Below are positions 1 through 8,713 of a DNA stretch of 64,000 bases, in pieces. Position 1 is the stretch's first letter; each line of letters opens with the position of its first letter. A program made the translations under genes and the position numbers. This stretch comes from Dermanyssus gallinae (taxonomy: Eukaryota > Arthropoda > Arachnida > Mesostigmata > Dermanyssidae), in contig QVRM01005932.1 in the NCBI GenBank assembly GCA_003439945.1, positions 1 to 64,000 of the forward strand, given 5' to 3'. Below the pieces are notes generated by a model. The model did not search any database. It saw only the letters and a list, made by a program, of their open reading frames with translations, and had not been told where the DNA came from.

Positions 1-453
1 TTAGTGCCAATTTATTGTTATGGTATTTCAATTTGAGGATTTCATAATAAAGGTGTAACTCATAGGGCCGAAGTCATCAGAATGGTGCCCTCAGGGTAGT
101 ATTTAACCTGCGCCGCAGCGATTCGTTCGCAAGTGTTTTTCAAGACTTTAAGCTTTTACCACTTAGGGATATTTACAGGGTAAAATTGTCATGCTTGCAT
201 TAAGATGTATAGAAGAATTATTCAGGATGATGCTGTTTTTCCTATAAGAGCTGCTGTTAGACGCACAACTCGACGTGCAACGGAATTTGTGAGGCCAGTA
301 GCTCTAAAGCAGTCCACTCGTCATACTCTCGCATACACCCTGCCGACTATCTGGACCGAACTCCCAAAGAAATTCGTGTACTTACCTCAGTCAGATTATT
401 TAAACGTAAGGTGAAAATATGGGTAACGAGTAAAAACTCCTAGTCAAACTAGT
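1..453 (+). mobile_element. LINE-A (CR1/L2-like) 3' fragment, U0 copy
   Basis: The reading frame of the LINE reverse transcriptase C-terminus enters from the left edge. It shows the in-frame TGA after GISI found in the other copies, then a conserved stretch ending YLPQSDYLNVR (residues 205-414 in nucleotide coordinates). Small indels relative to the other copies, such as a missing T in gaagtcatcag, shift the frame. The element is dead. It is shown whole at 46694-48540. Confidence 0.85.
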
Positions 454-1347
454 ATTCGTCAATAGGTTGAAGAAAGCGTGTCATGTATGTGAACGGGAGA
501 AGTTTTAGCACCTTCAATTGCTAGTTTCATATGTTAAAGTAGAAATCGATCATATTGGTGTTAATACATTTTTAAATATTTTTATATATGAGAACTTCAG
601 CGTTGTGAAATTGCTGTTCCGATGAATAAACCTCAAAAATTAATTAATAATTAGATGTGTCTCTACACTATGCAGAGTTATAGCCTACACGTGACAGAAT
701 ATAGTATTTATATAATTACGGACAGAAATCTTATTTACCTAGGAAACCTAAGAAAGGATAATTATTAGTAATTGTTGTAGATCGCCACAGATCGATTAGA
801 CGTCCTAGATAAAAGCCCTATAAAGCTGGCGTATCAGTTTGTCGAAAGGCCCTTTAGTGAGTCCGTATTATATCATATTTCGGACAATATTATTATGTGG
901 CCATTGAAATTCGAATTTAGAGCTAGATGAATGCTAACATTTGTCCTATCATAACAAGACGTGTAGTCGCGTATCCATCACTGTGTAGAGGGGCCAAAGA
1001 GTCCCGCTCGGTTTGCAACTGACTCTTCCAAGGCGCTCTTATTTGGGAGCACGATTATGGTCAAAACCACAATACATACATACATTGACGTAAGCACACG
1101 TATTGTATATCCTGTTCTGTCGCTCTTGTCGACATTAAATGTCCGTGACCTTGGCATCTTAAGTTTTGCGTTGGGTAATATAGCTTTAGTGAATGGCGTT
1201 TTGACGCTGTATACTTTCAATAACTTAAATTAAAAACCACTTTCTTAAAAATCATTTTAATTCTAGGTGCGTAGAAGTGCCGAAGAAATAATTTTAATTA
1301 TAATATAGTGAAAAAATACTTATAAATTTAATCCTTGACCTAAGAGT
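454..1347. other. AT-rich spacer without recognisable gene
   Basis: AT-rich DNA follows the LINE end. The same spacer lies at 25819-26728, 37162-38081, 48541-49454 and 60087-60896. A short open frame on - (978-1220) is disrupted or shifted in the other units, and I do not count it as a gene. No RNA gene is seen. Confidence 0.6.
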
Positions 1348-1461
1348 ATGCACCAAGAATTGAGAGCACTCGGACTAAGTTTGCTTGTGAGTCTCACACT
1401 TGTCGCTGCTGATTGCTGCCGGCGCATGTGCATCATATTATCCCAAAGCCTCCCATATTAA
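1348..1461 (+). CDS. Small secreted cysteine-containing peptide (37 aa), U0 copy
   Basis: The frame starts MHQELRALGLSLLVSLT and looks like a signal peptide: a short polar N-terminus, a hydrophobic core LGLSLLVSLTLVAA, and a small-residue cleavage region. A short tail with the pattern DCCRRMC and a stop 9 codons later follow. Predicted mature peptide is about 16 residues with three cysteines. The frame is open at the same length in all five copies, with one residue differing here (L instead of Y at position 31). No family is recognised. It could instead be the first exon of a longer Cys-rich secreted protein that has lost frame, because strong donor sites lie 35-140 nt downstream. Secretion is inferred from the hydrophobic core only. 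Confidence 0.45.
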   Translation: MHQELRALGLSLLVSLTLVAADCCRRMCIILSQSLPY

Positions 1462-1598
1462 AACAGGAAAAATCAGGTGTTGTCTGTTTTTGGACAGGTA
1501 TGCACCCGTTGACGACGGTGGCAACTGCATTTATCCTCTTCACCAAAAAAAAACGTTCAAAGATACAACTATCTCAATACACCTTTTGTGTTGTACAG
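1400..1598 (+). pseudogene. Cys-rich exon remnant ending in a consensus splice donor
   Basis: A second frame overlaps the 37-codon peptide. It begins inside the signal-peptide region (LSLLIAAGACAS) and continues open to a perfect donor CAG|GTAAGT at 1596-1602, with four cysteines in two CC pairs (RCCLFLDRY, HLLCCTG). Another donor-like CAG|GTATGC lies at 1495. In this U0 copy the frame stays open through DDGGNCIYPLHQ. In all other units indels around the same place (ggtgtgcaactgcattttatcc) shift it. It may be the original coding exon of a secreted protein whose signal and body are now out of register. No homology is claimed. Confidence 0.35.
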
Positions 1599-1870
1599 GT
1601 AAGTTGCCGTTACTTGAGACTTGTTGAGGAACGCTACCGTTGTCTACTTCATTGCAACTAGTTTTGCTAGATAGAAGGAACCGTGGCATCATACATTTAT
1701 AAAAAACGAACAGATACGTAGGCGTAGAGAAGAAGCATGATATGTTTCTCTTCTGCGCATATTCAGACACCTTTTAACCAAAGAACAATAGTCATTATAA
1801 TGATATTGTTTGAAATAGTTAATTAATTAGTTCTACTCACGTGTACGTTCATATGACGTAGAATGATACC

Positions 1871-2000
1871 CAATAAAGAACTAGAACTGCATTAAAAAAG
1901 GGTGGATTAAAAATAAAAGAAAAAGACAGAAATAAGAACATTAGTAACATTAGCCAATAAAGTAACTAGAACTGCAATAAAAAAAGGGTGGATTAAAATA
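1871..2000 (+). repeat. ~85 bp tandem duplication, two copies
   Basis: A block starting caataaagwaactagaactgc and ending in acattagc is present twice in tandem (starts 1871 and 1954, period 83). U3 has only one copy (27267). U4 has two (38616, 38703), U5 two (49988, 50075) and U6-proximal U5 two (61429, 61515). The copy number varies between units. Confidence 0.8.
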
Positions 2001-2027
2001 CATTTGTAGGGCGTGGCTATGACAGAG

Positions 2028-2061
2028 AAAAATAGCACGTACGTGTGTCTTCCGTTCAGTT
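2028..2061 (+). promoter_or_regulatory. Candidate core promoter: TATA-like box plus TCAGTT initiator
   Basis: AAAAATA at 2028-2034 sits exactly 30 nt upstream of the A in TCAGTT (2056-2061), which matches the arthropod initiator consensus TCAGTY. The next ATG lies 27 nt downstream of that A in a strong context (purine at -3, G at +4). The arrangement is kept in every unit. The spacing fits an RNA polymerase II start, but there is no expression evidence. Confidence 0.4.
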
Positions 2062-2084
2062 GACGCAATACGTGTTAGGACACC

Positions 2085-2327
2085 ATGGCGTTCCCATTGC
2101 AAATTTTAAGGATTGAGAGGCAGCGAGGTGTTATTACATTTCAAACCCCGGAAGATATTCAGCCGGCCAATATTTATCGCAGAATAAGGCCGAATACGAA
2201 GGAGACTGTGTTTGTTACGGCTGAACTCATCGACAAGGTGAACGACCTAATGAGAAGTGATCGGCTTGTCCTAATGCGAGTGTTGGCAGTGTGGCGGGGT
2301 CATCGGGCCTTATGGCCCGGCCTATGA
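2085..2327 (+). CDS. Short gene start truncated by R1-A fragment (80 aa chimeric frame)
   Basis: The frame begins MAFPLQILRIERQRG directly after a TATA-like/initiator pair. About 73 codons are unit DNA and the rest reads antisense through the R1-A gag fragment, which starts at 2305. A donor-like AAG|GTGAAC follows codon K51 (AELIDK), so only the first ~51 codons may be a real exon. The sequence is nearly unchanged between copies (N/D and A/T differences near the end). I do not recognise the product. It could be the 5' exon of a host gene or the start of another mobile element whose remainder was lost when the array junction formed. Confidence 0.4.
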   Translation: MAFPLQILRIERQRGVITFQTPEDIQPANIYRRIRPNTKETVFVTAELIDKVNDLMRSDRLVLMRVLAVWRGHRALWPGL

Positions 2328-2868
2328 CACTTGTAGCAGTGTGGGAGCCTAATCCACTCCTCAGGTCTGCACCACCTCGAGCCCAGCTTGAGGGTCTTGC
2401 GGGAGCATATGGCTCTTGCCGCCGCCGGGGACGCCGTAACCAGTGCGAACTAAACTTCAGCTCTTCCGAGCCTTGGCTCGGTAGCTGTGATCTTGGCGCC
2501 GGCCGAAAGCTGCAAGGCCTTTTGCAGTTCCCTTTAGACCTGCTTCCTGTCCAAGAGTGGGTCAATCCCCCACAGGGCGATGGTCTGCCCCTGGTTAAGC
2601 TCTCGGCAGTCGGCCTGCATCTTTGCAGATTCCCGAATGGCCGCCGCCATTTTTTCTCCTGCGCCCTTTTCACTCTCCTATATTCTAATTATAACGCCAC
2701 CCCCCTTACTTTTAACTACCCCCCTAGCCGTTATCCCGGCGCCTTCCTGCTGCCTGACTTGTTCTCTGAATTTGCTTTATGGCCCCTATTGTCAAGTGAC
2801 CTTTGCAAAACACGTGCTGGGCGTCTGATAGCAGGCCGTTCCCCTCCCTAGGGAACGAGCCCGACTAA
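2305..2868 (-). mobile_element. R1-A 5' fragment (gag N-terminal part), U1 copy
   Basis: On - it encodes the start of an R1-clade ORF1 (frame with IALWGIDPLLDREQVEREL in better copies) and 5' leader. This copy is cut at 2305, where the first zinc knuckle should be, and is scrambled by frameshifts. The long R1-A at 12695-16735 shows what is missing. No 3' end is present, which is opposite to usual 5' truncation, so the break is a rearrangement and not an insertion end. Confidence 0.75.
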
Positions 2869-3870
2869 AGCACCCCCGTCGGTGCAGTCGCTACTGTTTC
2901 TGGAAACGCCTGTATTAGGGTCGAGGCCCCGGAAACCGAGACACCTTCTGGGCCCGGCGCCTTTCCCTGTTTGAGGCGCGTCGCGGCATCCTGCATCTCA
3001 TACAAAGTGGGTTCCGAATGATCATCTCCCATCTTGTAGGGGGCGCAATCGAAGCGTGGGTGATGGGGAAGAACGCTTCGATTGCATTTCGCGCCTTTTC
3101 TGTCGCGGAAAGAGCATCTCTGTACCTCTTAAAGCGGGAAACCCCCTAACCATCTTATAGGGGCGGCCCCAGAGGTCGTCTGTCAGCTTCTTAAGAAAGG
3201 TCCACCAGAAACGTTTCTTGCACTGGGTACTCGTTCTTAGGAAAGCGGGCTTCCCTTTGGTCCTATGAGTGCCCTGAGGGACCTCCGAAGCTGTTCAGCT
3301 TCCTGACGTCTGATAGGCGGATGCAGCGTCGGACGATTTACCATCGCGGCAGTAGTCACGTAGAATTCGATGATAAGGTAATCGCTGAGAGGTTCCTCTT
3401 CCTGTAGCAGGAAGGTGAACGTACCCGTGTTAAGAATAAGGTCCTCGGTCGTCAACAGGTCGAGGACGGCGAGCCTCTTTCGGTAGTTCTGGCAGAGCCC
3501 CATGCGCTAACCGCCCCGCTAAAATCACCAGCTATGGCTGGAAGTGGAATATCCATTTAGTTAAAAGGAGAGGACAAGTCGTCTGAAACTTTGTGCGGGT
3601 TGTCAAGCAGAACATTAGGGCTGCAGTAGCAGAAGTAAAAACGCCCAACGTTCGCTACGTCGATCCAGGTGAAACGATAGCCGTAGCCGTGATCGGAGAT
3701 GCGGAGCTCGTTGCGACGTCCAGTACGATGCCCGTTGCCCTGTCGGTGACCACGAGCCGGGCCGGAAGACGGTTTTCCGCCCACCGGACGTTGGGTTTGC
3801 TAAGCAGCAGCAGACCGGCTACTGACTTGCTTCTCAGTCAATTCACGCGCACGCGTATTTGTAGCTAAAT
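2869..3870 (-). mobile_element. R1-B ORF2 5' fragment (endonuclease to RT linker), U1 copy
   Basis: On - it reads a decayed apurinic-like endonuclease domain of the R1 clade: SEPN-type N-terminal motif, YCSPN, a GDF-like motif, the RLAVLDLL..LNTGTF segment and a SDYLIIEF motif equivalent to SDH. Frames change several times. It differs in sequence from R1-A, so it is a separate element. Better copies lie at 16740-17740 and 51047-52060. Confidence 0.75.
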
Positions 3871-4936
3871 TTGGGATGAAAAATATAACACAGTGTAACA
3901 CAGTCGCAGCCAATACATTAGTTGTGTATGGCTAATTGTTACTTAATTTAGGCATTGCTTTCTTAAAAATTGAGCATAAATTCCTGGTTGCTATTTATAT
4001 ACTGATTCGTTCCTGCTGAATCGGAGTTGCTTTCCGCAAATTGCGATATGGAATCATACGCCAACTTGCAACGAAGGTAAAATGTGTAAGGTTCATCTAA
4101 GAATCGGTGACCAAGTAGCTCTAGAAAAGAAAGTGCTGTTTACTGTGCACTAAGTAGTGGCACTGATGAACGTTTGAGCCCTAAATAGAATCCACTAGCT
4201 ACGATAACTCTGGCCATACGTATATCGTGTTGCTCTTGTATACGTTTATTGCGCGCCGCTAATAGGAGGTTTAAGTATCGCCCAAAGACGTAGGGTACGT
4301 CCGGCAAAAAAAAACACGCAAGAGAAACCACTCTGACGATGCAGTGCGATGCATCTGTCACGCACGTGAGACATGCGAGTTAAGAGATACGCCATAGGAG
4401 CCCACCCGCTATGTGGGCTGTCTGTGTGCTAAAAGTAAAACGCCTCCCAACAGCGAGATGGAAAAAGTAGAGACACGCGCAATCGAACACAAACCCCGTT
4501 GCCCCGATTTGACACATTGGTTGGAAAACAACACTTCAGCGAAGGCTCAGTTTCATGCATTCACTGAAGTAAACGGATAATACGTATATTCATTACACTA
4601 AGCGGGTATACGTACACTCAGTTGACTACAACACGGATTTCTCAAATTAGAATAGAAAAAGTAGAGTAAAAAATAGGTGACAAACTAATCTCTCTAGAAG
4701 TCCTAAGATAAACTTAACTACTACTATTAGGAGTCGCTTCAGAAAGCTATAGTTCTGTAAGATTCCCACAGTCATCACAGTTGCAGATCTGCGAAACTCG
4801 GGTTTTCACTGCAACCGCTAGATCAAGCTAGATCAGTTATGACTCTATTAACAACTCGTACGCAACAGACGAGGCCAGGCCTGTCCAGGCTTTCCACAAA
4901 TACACATAGGGCTGTGTCGTTTATTCTGAGATTGAA
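3871..4936. other. AT-rich spacer with one conserved short - frame
   Basis: Mostly AT-rich DNA. A - strand frame at 4140-4361 (containing FGRYLNLLLAARNKRIQEQH) recurs in all units (18069-18251, 29520-29774, 40970-41191, 52388-52570, 63771-63995) with length set by a variable A-run. I do not recognise it. A tttatt at 4920-4925 gives AATAAA on -, about 1 kb past the stop of the two-exon gene, and is a possible poly(A) signal. Confidence 0.5.
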
Positions 4937-5481
4937 TTAAGCAAAAGTGCGTTCTGCCTGTTTTGTGCGCGATGCTGCCTCGGGCAGCAGGCACTGCGGT
5001 AAACAGGTCGCACTACAGACAGCAAGTAATAGCGCTGCAGCAGTTTGCCCAACAAAGCCACAAGGGCACGAGAGTTCTTCAAGCGCACAGCTCACCACAC
5101 CACCGAGGAGGAGGAAACAGTCGGTAATTCCGCACGCTACACACAGAAACGGTAGGCAGCCAAAGGCAGCCCTACTATTCGAGTCTTTTTCGGTCTTGAC
5201 CGGCGCTAGCCAGCCAGCCATTATTCTCCACTGCCGAGCTCCACTGGACTGATGACTGAGATAAAGGCCATCGATTAGTCCGGCTACGGCCGCCGGCACC
5301 GCAGCCGCGGGCAACCGAACATGAGTTACCAAAATCATGCGAGGCCGCGCACGCGCCCGGTGAGAGAAACACCACGGAATCTCCGCTAGTGTTGCTTCTG
5401 CTGCGGCGGCGGCGTGTTTAGCGGGCTTTTTCGTGTTTGGCTGTCTATTTTTGCAGCCGACGAAGTGCCGAAGTGCCTCAT

Positions 5482-5615
5482 GAAGTTGCGCATGTATCTT
5501 CAGGCTCTCGCTCGAAGTTGCGCATGTATCTTCAAGCTCTCGCTCGAAGTTGCGCATGTATCTTCCCAGCTCTCGAAGTTGCGCATGTATCCTCAGGCTC
5601 TCGAAGTTGCGCATG
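5482..5615 (+). repeat. Minisatellite with GAAGTTGCGCATG core, five copies (U1)
   Basis: Five occurrences of GAAGTTGCGCATG are separated by 11-19 nt linkers of the type tatcttcaagctctcgctc. Each core contains the palindrome TGCGCA. Other units have five (U2), four (U3), four (U4) and four (U5) cores with different linkers. Confidence 0.9.
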
Positions 5616-5780
5616 GGGGTCGTCTTGCCCCACTGCCCGACTGCGGGCATGTTTTCACTCTCGGCTTTCGTTAGAAAACCGGGTTCAACCCCCCACGTGA
5701 TGATGTCGTGGTTGTTGACAGCCTGCGCCCCGCTATTGGTGGCCGCGTTTACGCTTCCGGTCGGGTAGGCGACAGAAGCC

Positions 5781-5868
5781 ATACAAACACACACATAGAT
5801 ACACATACAGATCGATATACATATACATACACCCACATACACACACATTTGTACACCACAAACACAAC
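5781..5868 (+). repeat. CA/CATA-rich microsatellite
   Basis: Interrupted acacat/acatac repeats. Equivalent tracts lie near 19660-19740, 31128-31215, 42590-42680 and 53940-54025 and vary little between units. Confidence 0.85.
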
Positions 5869-5970
5869 CGCCGTTGTGAGTCCATGGTCCTCGTCGTCCG
5901 TCGTTGTCGTTGTCGTCGTCGTCTACGAGGTGCAATCCATCGGCTCCGTTCTCTGCCGGTGCGCTTTTAG

Positions 5971-8713
5971 TCAGCGGTTCTTTAGCAATTCGTCTTTAGT
6001 GATCCGCCTTCGAGCTGCTTTTGCTGACTTGTTGTTGTTGTAGCCATTGTTATTGTTGGTGTTGGTATTGTTGCTCGGATTGTCGTGGAAGATGGTGCTG
6101 GGGCCATCTATTGGTGTCGCTGCTATTGATGTACTTCTCGTCAATATTGCTGCTACTGTTGTTTGTGTTGTTGTTGTTGTGCTTCTACTTCTTATTCTTG
6201 TTCTTCTTTTTCTTCTTGGTTTTCTTCCGTATTTTTCCTTTGTCATTCGTGTCGCTGTTATTGTGTTCCGTTTTACTGATAGTGTTGTCCATGTTGTTGT
6301 TATTGTTGGCGTTGGCGTTCGCGTCGTTGTTGTTGTTAATGTTGGCGTTGTTGTTGTTAATGTTGGCGTTGTTGTTGTTAATGTTGGCGTTGTTGTTGTT
6401 GTTGTTGTTAATGTTGTTGTTGTTGGCCTTGTTGTTGTTAGTGTTGTGGTTGCTTCTGTTTGTGTTGTCATTGCTTCTGTTATGCCTACGTTTGTTATAG
6501 GTTCTGCTATTTCTGTTGCTCTGCTTATTGGTATTCTAGCTGGTGTTGTTGTTGCAGTCGTTGTTGCTGCTGCTGCTGTGATTTCTAAGTTTGCTATAGG
6601 TTCTGCTGTTTCTGTTATTGATACTGTAGCTGGTGGTCTCGCTGCAGCCATCGCGTTTGCTGTTTGCTTGTTGTGTTTTGTATCGTAGCTGTTATCGTTA
6701 GGGCGTGCTCTTTTCTGGCCACACAGGCGGCCGTCTCCATCGCAAGAATCCGCGAACATCAATCCAATTCCTTCCGCTTGTTTCGTCGAAGCACGACGGT
6801 AGGAATTCGTAGCCGCAATAGGAGCGCGTGTCCGTTCTTTCGTCATCCGCTCTGAATCGTCCATTGCCGAGGCTGTTACGAAAATAATCACACAGGTGGC
6901 GAACACCAGAATAAGAGAGGACACCGCTGCGAGCCATATCACTTTGCACGTATGTGTAAATCCAGGACGGCGGTCAATATCCTGCAGGATGCGCGTTGAC
7001 TTCCCCTTGTCTTGACCAAACACCCATGAATGTTTGCGTTCCGTCAGCAGGCTGGAATCTAGCATGAATTTATCTCTGTTAGCCTGAAGCATTGAAACGA
7101 TGACCAAATGACCACCTATAGCGCAGATTGCATTTGAATTGAATTGAATTGAAACATATTGGTGGTAGTAGTAGTATATTACGTAATGGCGTTAACGTAT
7201 TATAACAGTATTTGTAACAAAATTGTGACATTGAGGCCATGCGTGCGAATAAACATTCGTATGTGTGTAAGTGTCGTGAAAAAAAAAAGCACAAGTAGTG
7301 GAGTGATGCTGTTGCTGTTGTGCAACGCAACAACACTTGAAAGAACTTTGCAACAAAATAGATAATATGTATGGGTTTTGTGTATATTCTCTTTAGCTAT
7401 TCTTCAGCGTTAAAGAAAAGCGGCTGCTGCTAACGTACCTGTATATGCGAACGCAGAAGATCAAATGGCGTAGTGGCTAGTGCCAATCCGCACAGCAAGT
7501 GCAAGGAGTATGTTTTTTCAGCATATAAACAATATGTGCATAGGCACGCGCAATGACAAGTTTGCTAAACATGCGGATAGCCTGGTGTTTTGCTGGTTAG
7601 GTCTATTCCTTTCGGCGACGATATCTTCGGAGATTCATAAAACGTTGAAAAGCGAGTATAAGTTTGTAGGTATGTGCCGTGGTGACAATTTCGTTGCTAG
7701 AGATCTAGGGTTTCATCACCTTTGGTAGGTAATAGTCATGCATTTTTTTGTGGTCTCTATTTACCTATCCTGTTACTTTGTTCCAGTACGCTATAACTGT
7801 TGATCATTGACTAAAGGTCATCCCCCTTCACCCTTCCCCCCATTACGCAAATAGAAGCGCTGTAAAAAGGCAAACAAGCCATCATAATGAGTCTTCGAAT
7901 TCAAATCTCTCGACACCTCGCAAGGACAGGAAACGGAACAAAAACGGCCTTAACAAAATTAAATTAGTTTTTAAGGCCGTTGTTTAGAGGATAGTCGAAT
8001 TTTTTATATTTCTAGACTATCCTCCGTCCCCTACGGGCTTGGCACTTAACCTGAGGTGTACCTTCAATGCACCGAGGGCCGGACATGTTAAGATATCTAG
8101 CGTTTTTCCAACAGTCCTTGTGGCAGCATGACCGCTGACTCTCAGCAGCGGTATGGTTAACTATCGTTTCGTAATGAGCATCGCTCAAAGAAAATTCGAC
8201 CAACAACAGGAATCGAGCCGGGCGATCCTTGTTAGCTGAATTTATGTGGTCGATTGAATGATCGACTAATCGTTCACTTAGCTAAATGTGATTGTGTAGC
8301 ATTGATTGACCGACGTTACTGACCCTAGTTAGCTGATAATAAGGTGATATATGGCTCCTCCTGCCGAGGAATGCATAGATACGTAGGCAGGTAGAAAGAG
8401 AGAAAGACGAAAGAGAAGAAGAAGGGAGGGAGGGAGAGAGAGAGAGAGGGGAATTACAATCAAAACGAACGCTAATTTGACGGAACAAAATAAGTATTGT
8501 GCAGCAACGCAACGCATGTCGCTGTGTCCGCATACCCACGAAGCTATTAGCTTGACTCTTCAGGTCGGAGGCGATGGTGCTGTCGTCGTAGTCGCACCGT
8601 GACAGGAGCTCATCGGGCGTATGTCGCTTGGTCCGCAGCGCAGTGGGTTGTTCGACGCGCGACGCCTCTTTGCTGGACTTCGAATGAGAGCCGAGATGTG
8701 ATGACGCTGACAT
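5971..8713 (-). CDS. Two-exon type II membrane protein with Thr-rich mucin-like tail (440 aa), intact U1 copy
   Basis: Model: exon 1 at 8713-8536 (ATG, 59 codons plus 1 nt), donor G|GTATGC, intron 8535-7116, acceptor TATAG|GT, exon 2 at 7115-5971 ending TGA. Phases match (1 + 2 nt give Gly). Residues 1-60 are polar (SKSSKEASRVEQPTALRTKR, then acidic DYDD). A single hydrophobic helix WLAAVSSLILVFATCVII lies near residues 117-143, preceded by basic residues and with no cleavable signal, which suggests a type II topology with the C-terminus outside. The tail has AEPI(T/A)N(V/L) repeats, then a Thr-rich block with TTTTPTL repeats (likely O-glycosylated), an Arg/Lys cluster and an Asn-rich end closing RRITKDELLKNR. 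No enzyme domain is present. The layout resembles the N-terminal part of type II ectoenzymes, but that is only an analogy. Four other copies are broken. Confidence 0.6.
6322..6445 (+). repeat. GTT/AAC trinucleotide and 21 bp repeat encoding the poly-Thr tail
   Basis: Repeats of gttgttgttaatgttggc type with ~21 bp period; three TTTTPTL heptads are read on -. Tract structure differs in each unit (near 20205-20280, 31670-31760, 43125-43245, 54485-54560). In U2 a non-multiple-of-three change, and in U3/U5 a gttta variant, end the frame. Confidence 0.88.
7943..8024. repeat. Twin inverted repeats inside the intron (U1)
   Basis: Arm pair one is AACGGCCTTAA (7943-7953) with TTAAGGCCGTT (7971-7981). 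Arm pair two is GAGGATAGTC (7987-7996) with GACTATCCTC (8015-8024). The loops are AT-rich. The two hairpins are adjacent, and both recur in every unit with arms kept and loops changed. Confidence 0.85.
8388..8452 (+). repeat. GA-rich low-complexity tract
   Basis: gaaagagagaaagacgaaag continuing into gggaggg/gagaga repeats, a few tens of bases inside the intron from the exon 1 donor (pyrimidine-rich on the - transcript). Length varies between units (near 22215-22271, 33703-33757, 44895-44955, 56515-56571). Confidence 0.85.

Larger units (their letters stand above)
1..2304 (+). repeat. Array unit U0, right-hand end only
   Basis: This is the last ~2.3 kb of an ~11.4 kb tandem unit: LINE-A 3' end, AT-rich spacer, secreted-peptide frame, short tandem duplication and gene start. 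The same order recurs at 25.8-27.7, 37.1-39.1, 48.5-50.5 and 60.0-61.9 kb. U0 differs from the others by several small indels and substitutions and looks like one of the more diverged copies. Confidence 0.95.
4937..5935 (-). other. Long open frame of doubtful coding status (332 codons)
   Basis: An uninterrupted - frame covers the GC-rich stretch, minisatellite and microsatellite downstream of the two-exon gene. It is open only in U1; the equivalent region in the other units is broken into several frames. Its composition follows the repeats (CICISICMCIYVCVC from the CA/TA tract). It is probably an accidental frame in 3' flanking or untranslated DNA. Confidence 0.25.

Noticed and set aside
2291..2851. 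186-codon + frame over the R1-A fragment
   Set aside because: Antisense shadow of the gag-like ORF1; the - strand carries the recognisable zinc knuckle.
5482..5615. Possible CRISPR-like array
   Set aside because: The linkers are short variants of one another and not unique spacers; it is a eukaryotic minisatellite.
5660..5700. gggttcaacccc resembling a tRNA T-loop
   Set aside because: No A box, acceptor stem or cloverleaf around it; the length of the C-run also varies between units.
4937..5935. Reading 4937-5935 as a third exon of the membrane gene
   Set aside because: Exon 2 ends with an in-frame TGA without a convincing donor before it, and the region is broken in all other units.
6021..6688. 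Long + frames rich in Leu/Val opposite exon 2
   Set aside because: They are antisense readings of the GTT repeat tract; the - strand frame explains the conservation and has splice sites.
7480..7728. 82-codon + frame conserved in all units
   Set aside because: It lies wholly in the intron of the - strand gene, has no promoter or domain, and near-identity of young copies alone keeps it open.
8209..8284. tRNA-like or SINE-like promoter on -: GGCTCGATTCC (B box match) with TAGCTAAGTGAACG upstream
   Set aside because: The A-box match is weak, the spacing (65 nt) is long, and I could not find a cloverleaf, so neither a tRNA nor a SINE is supported.
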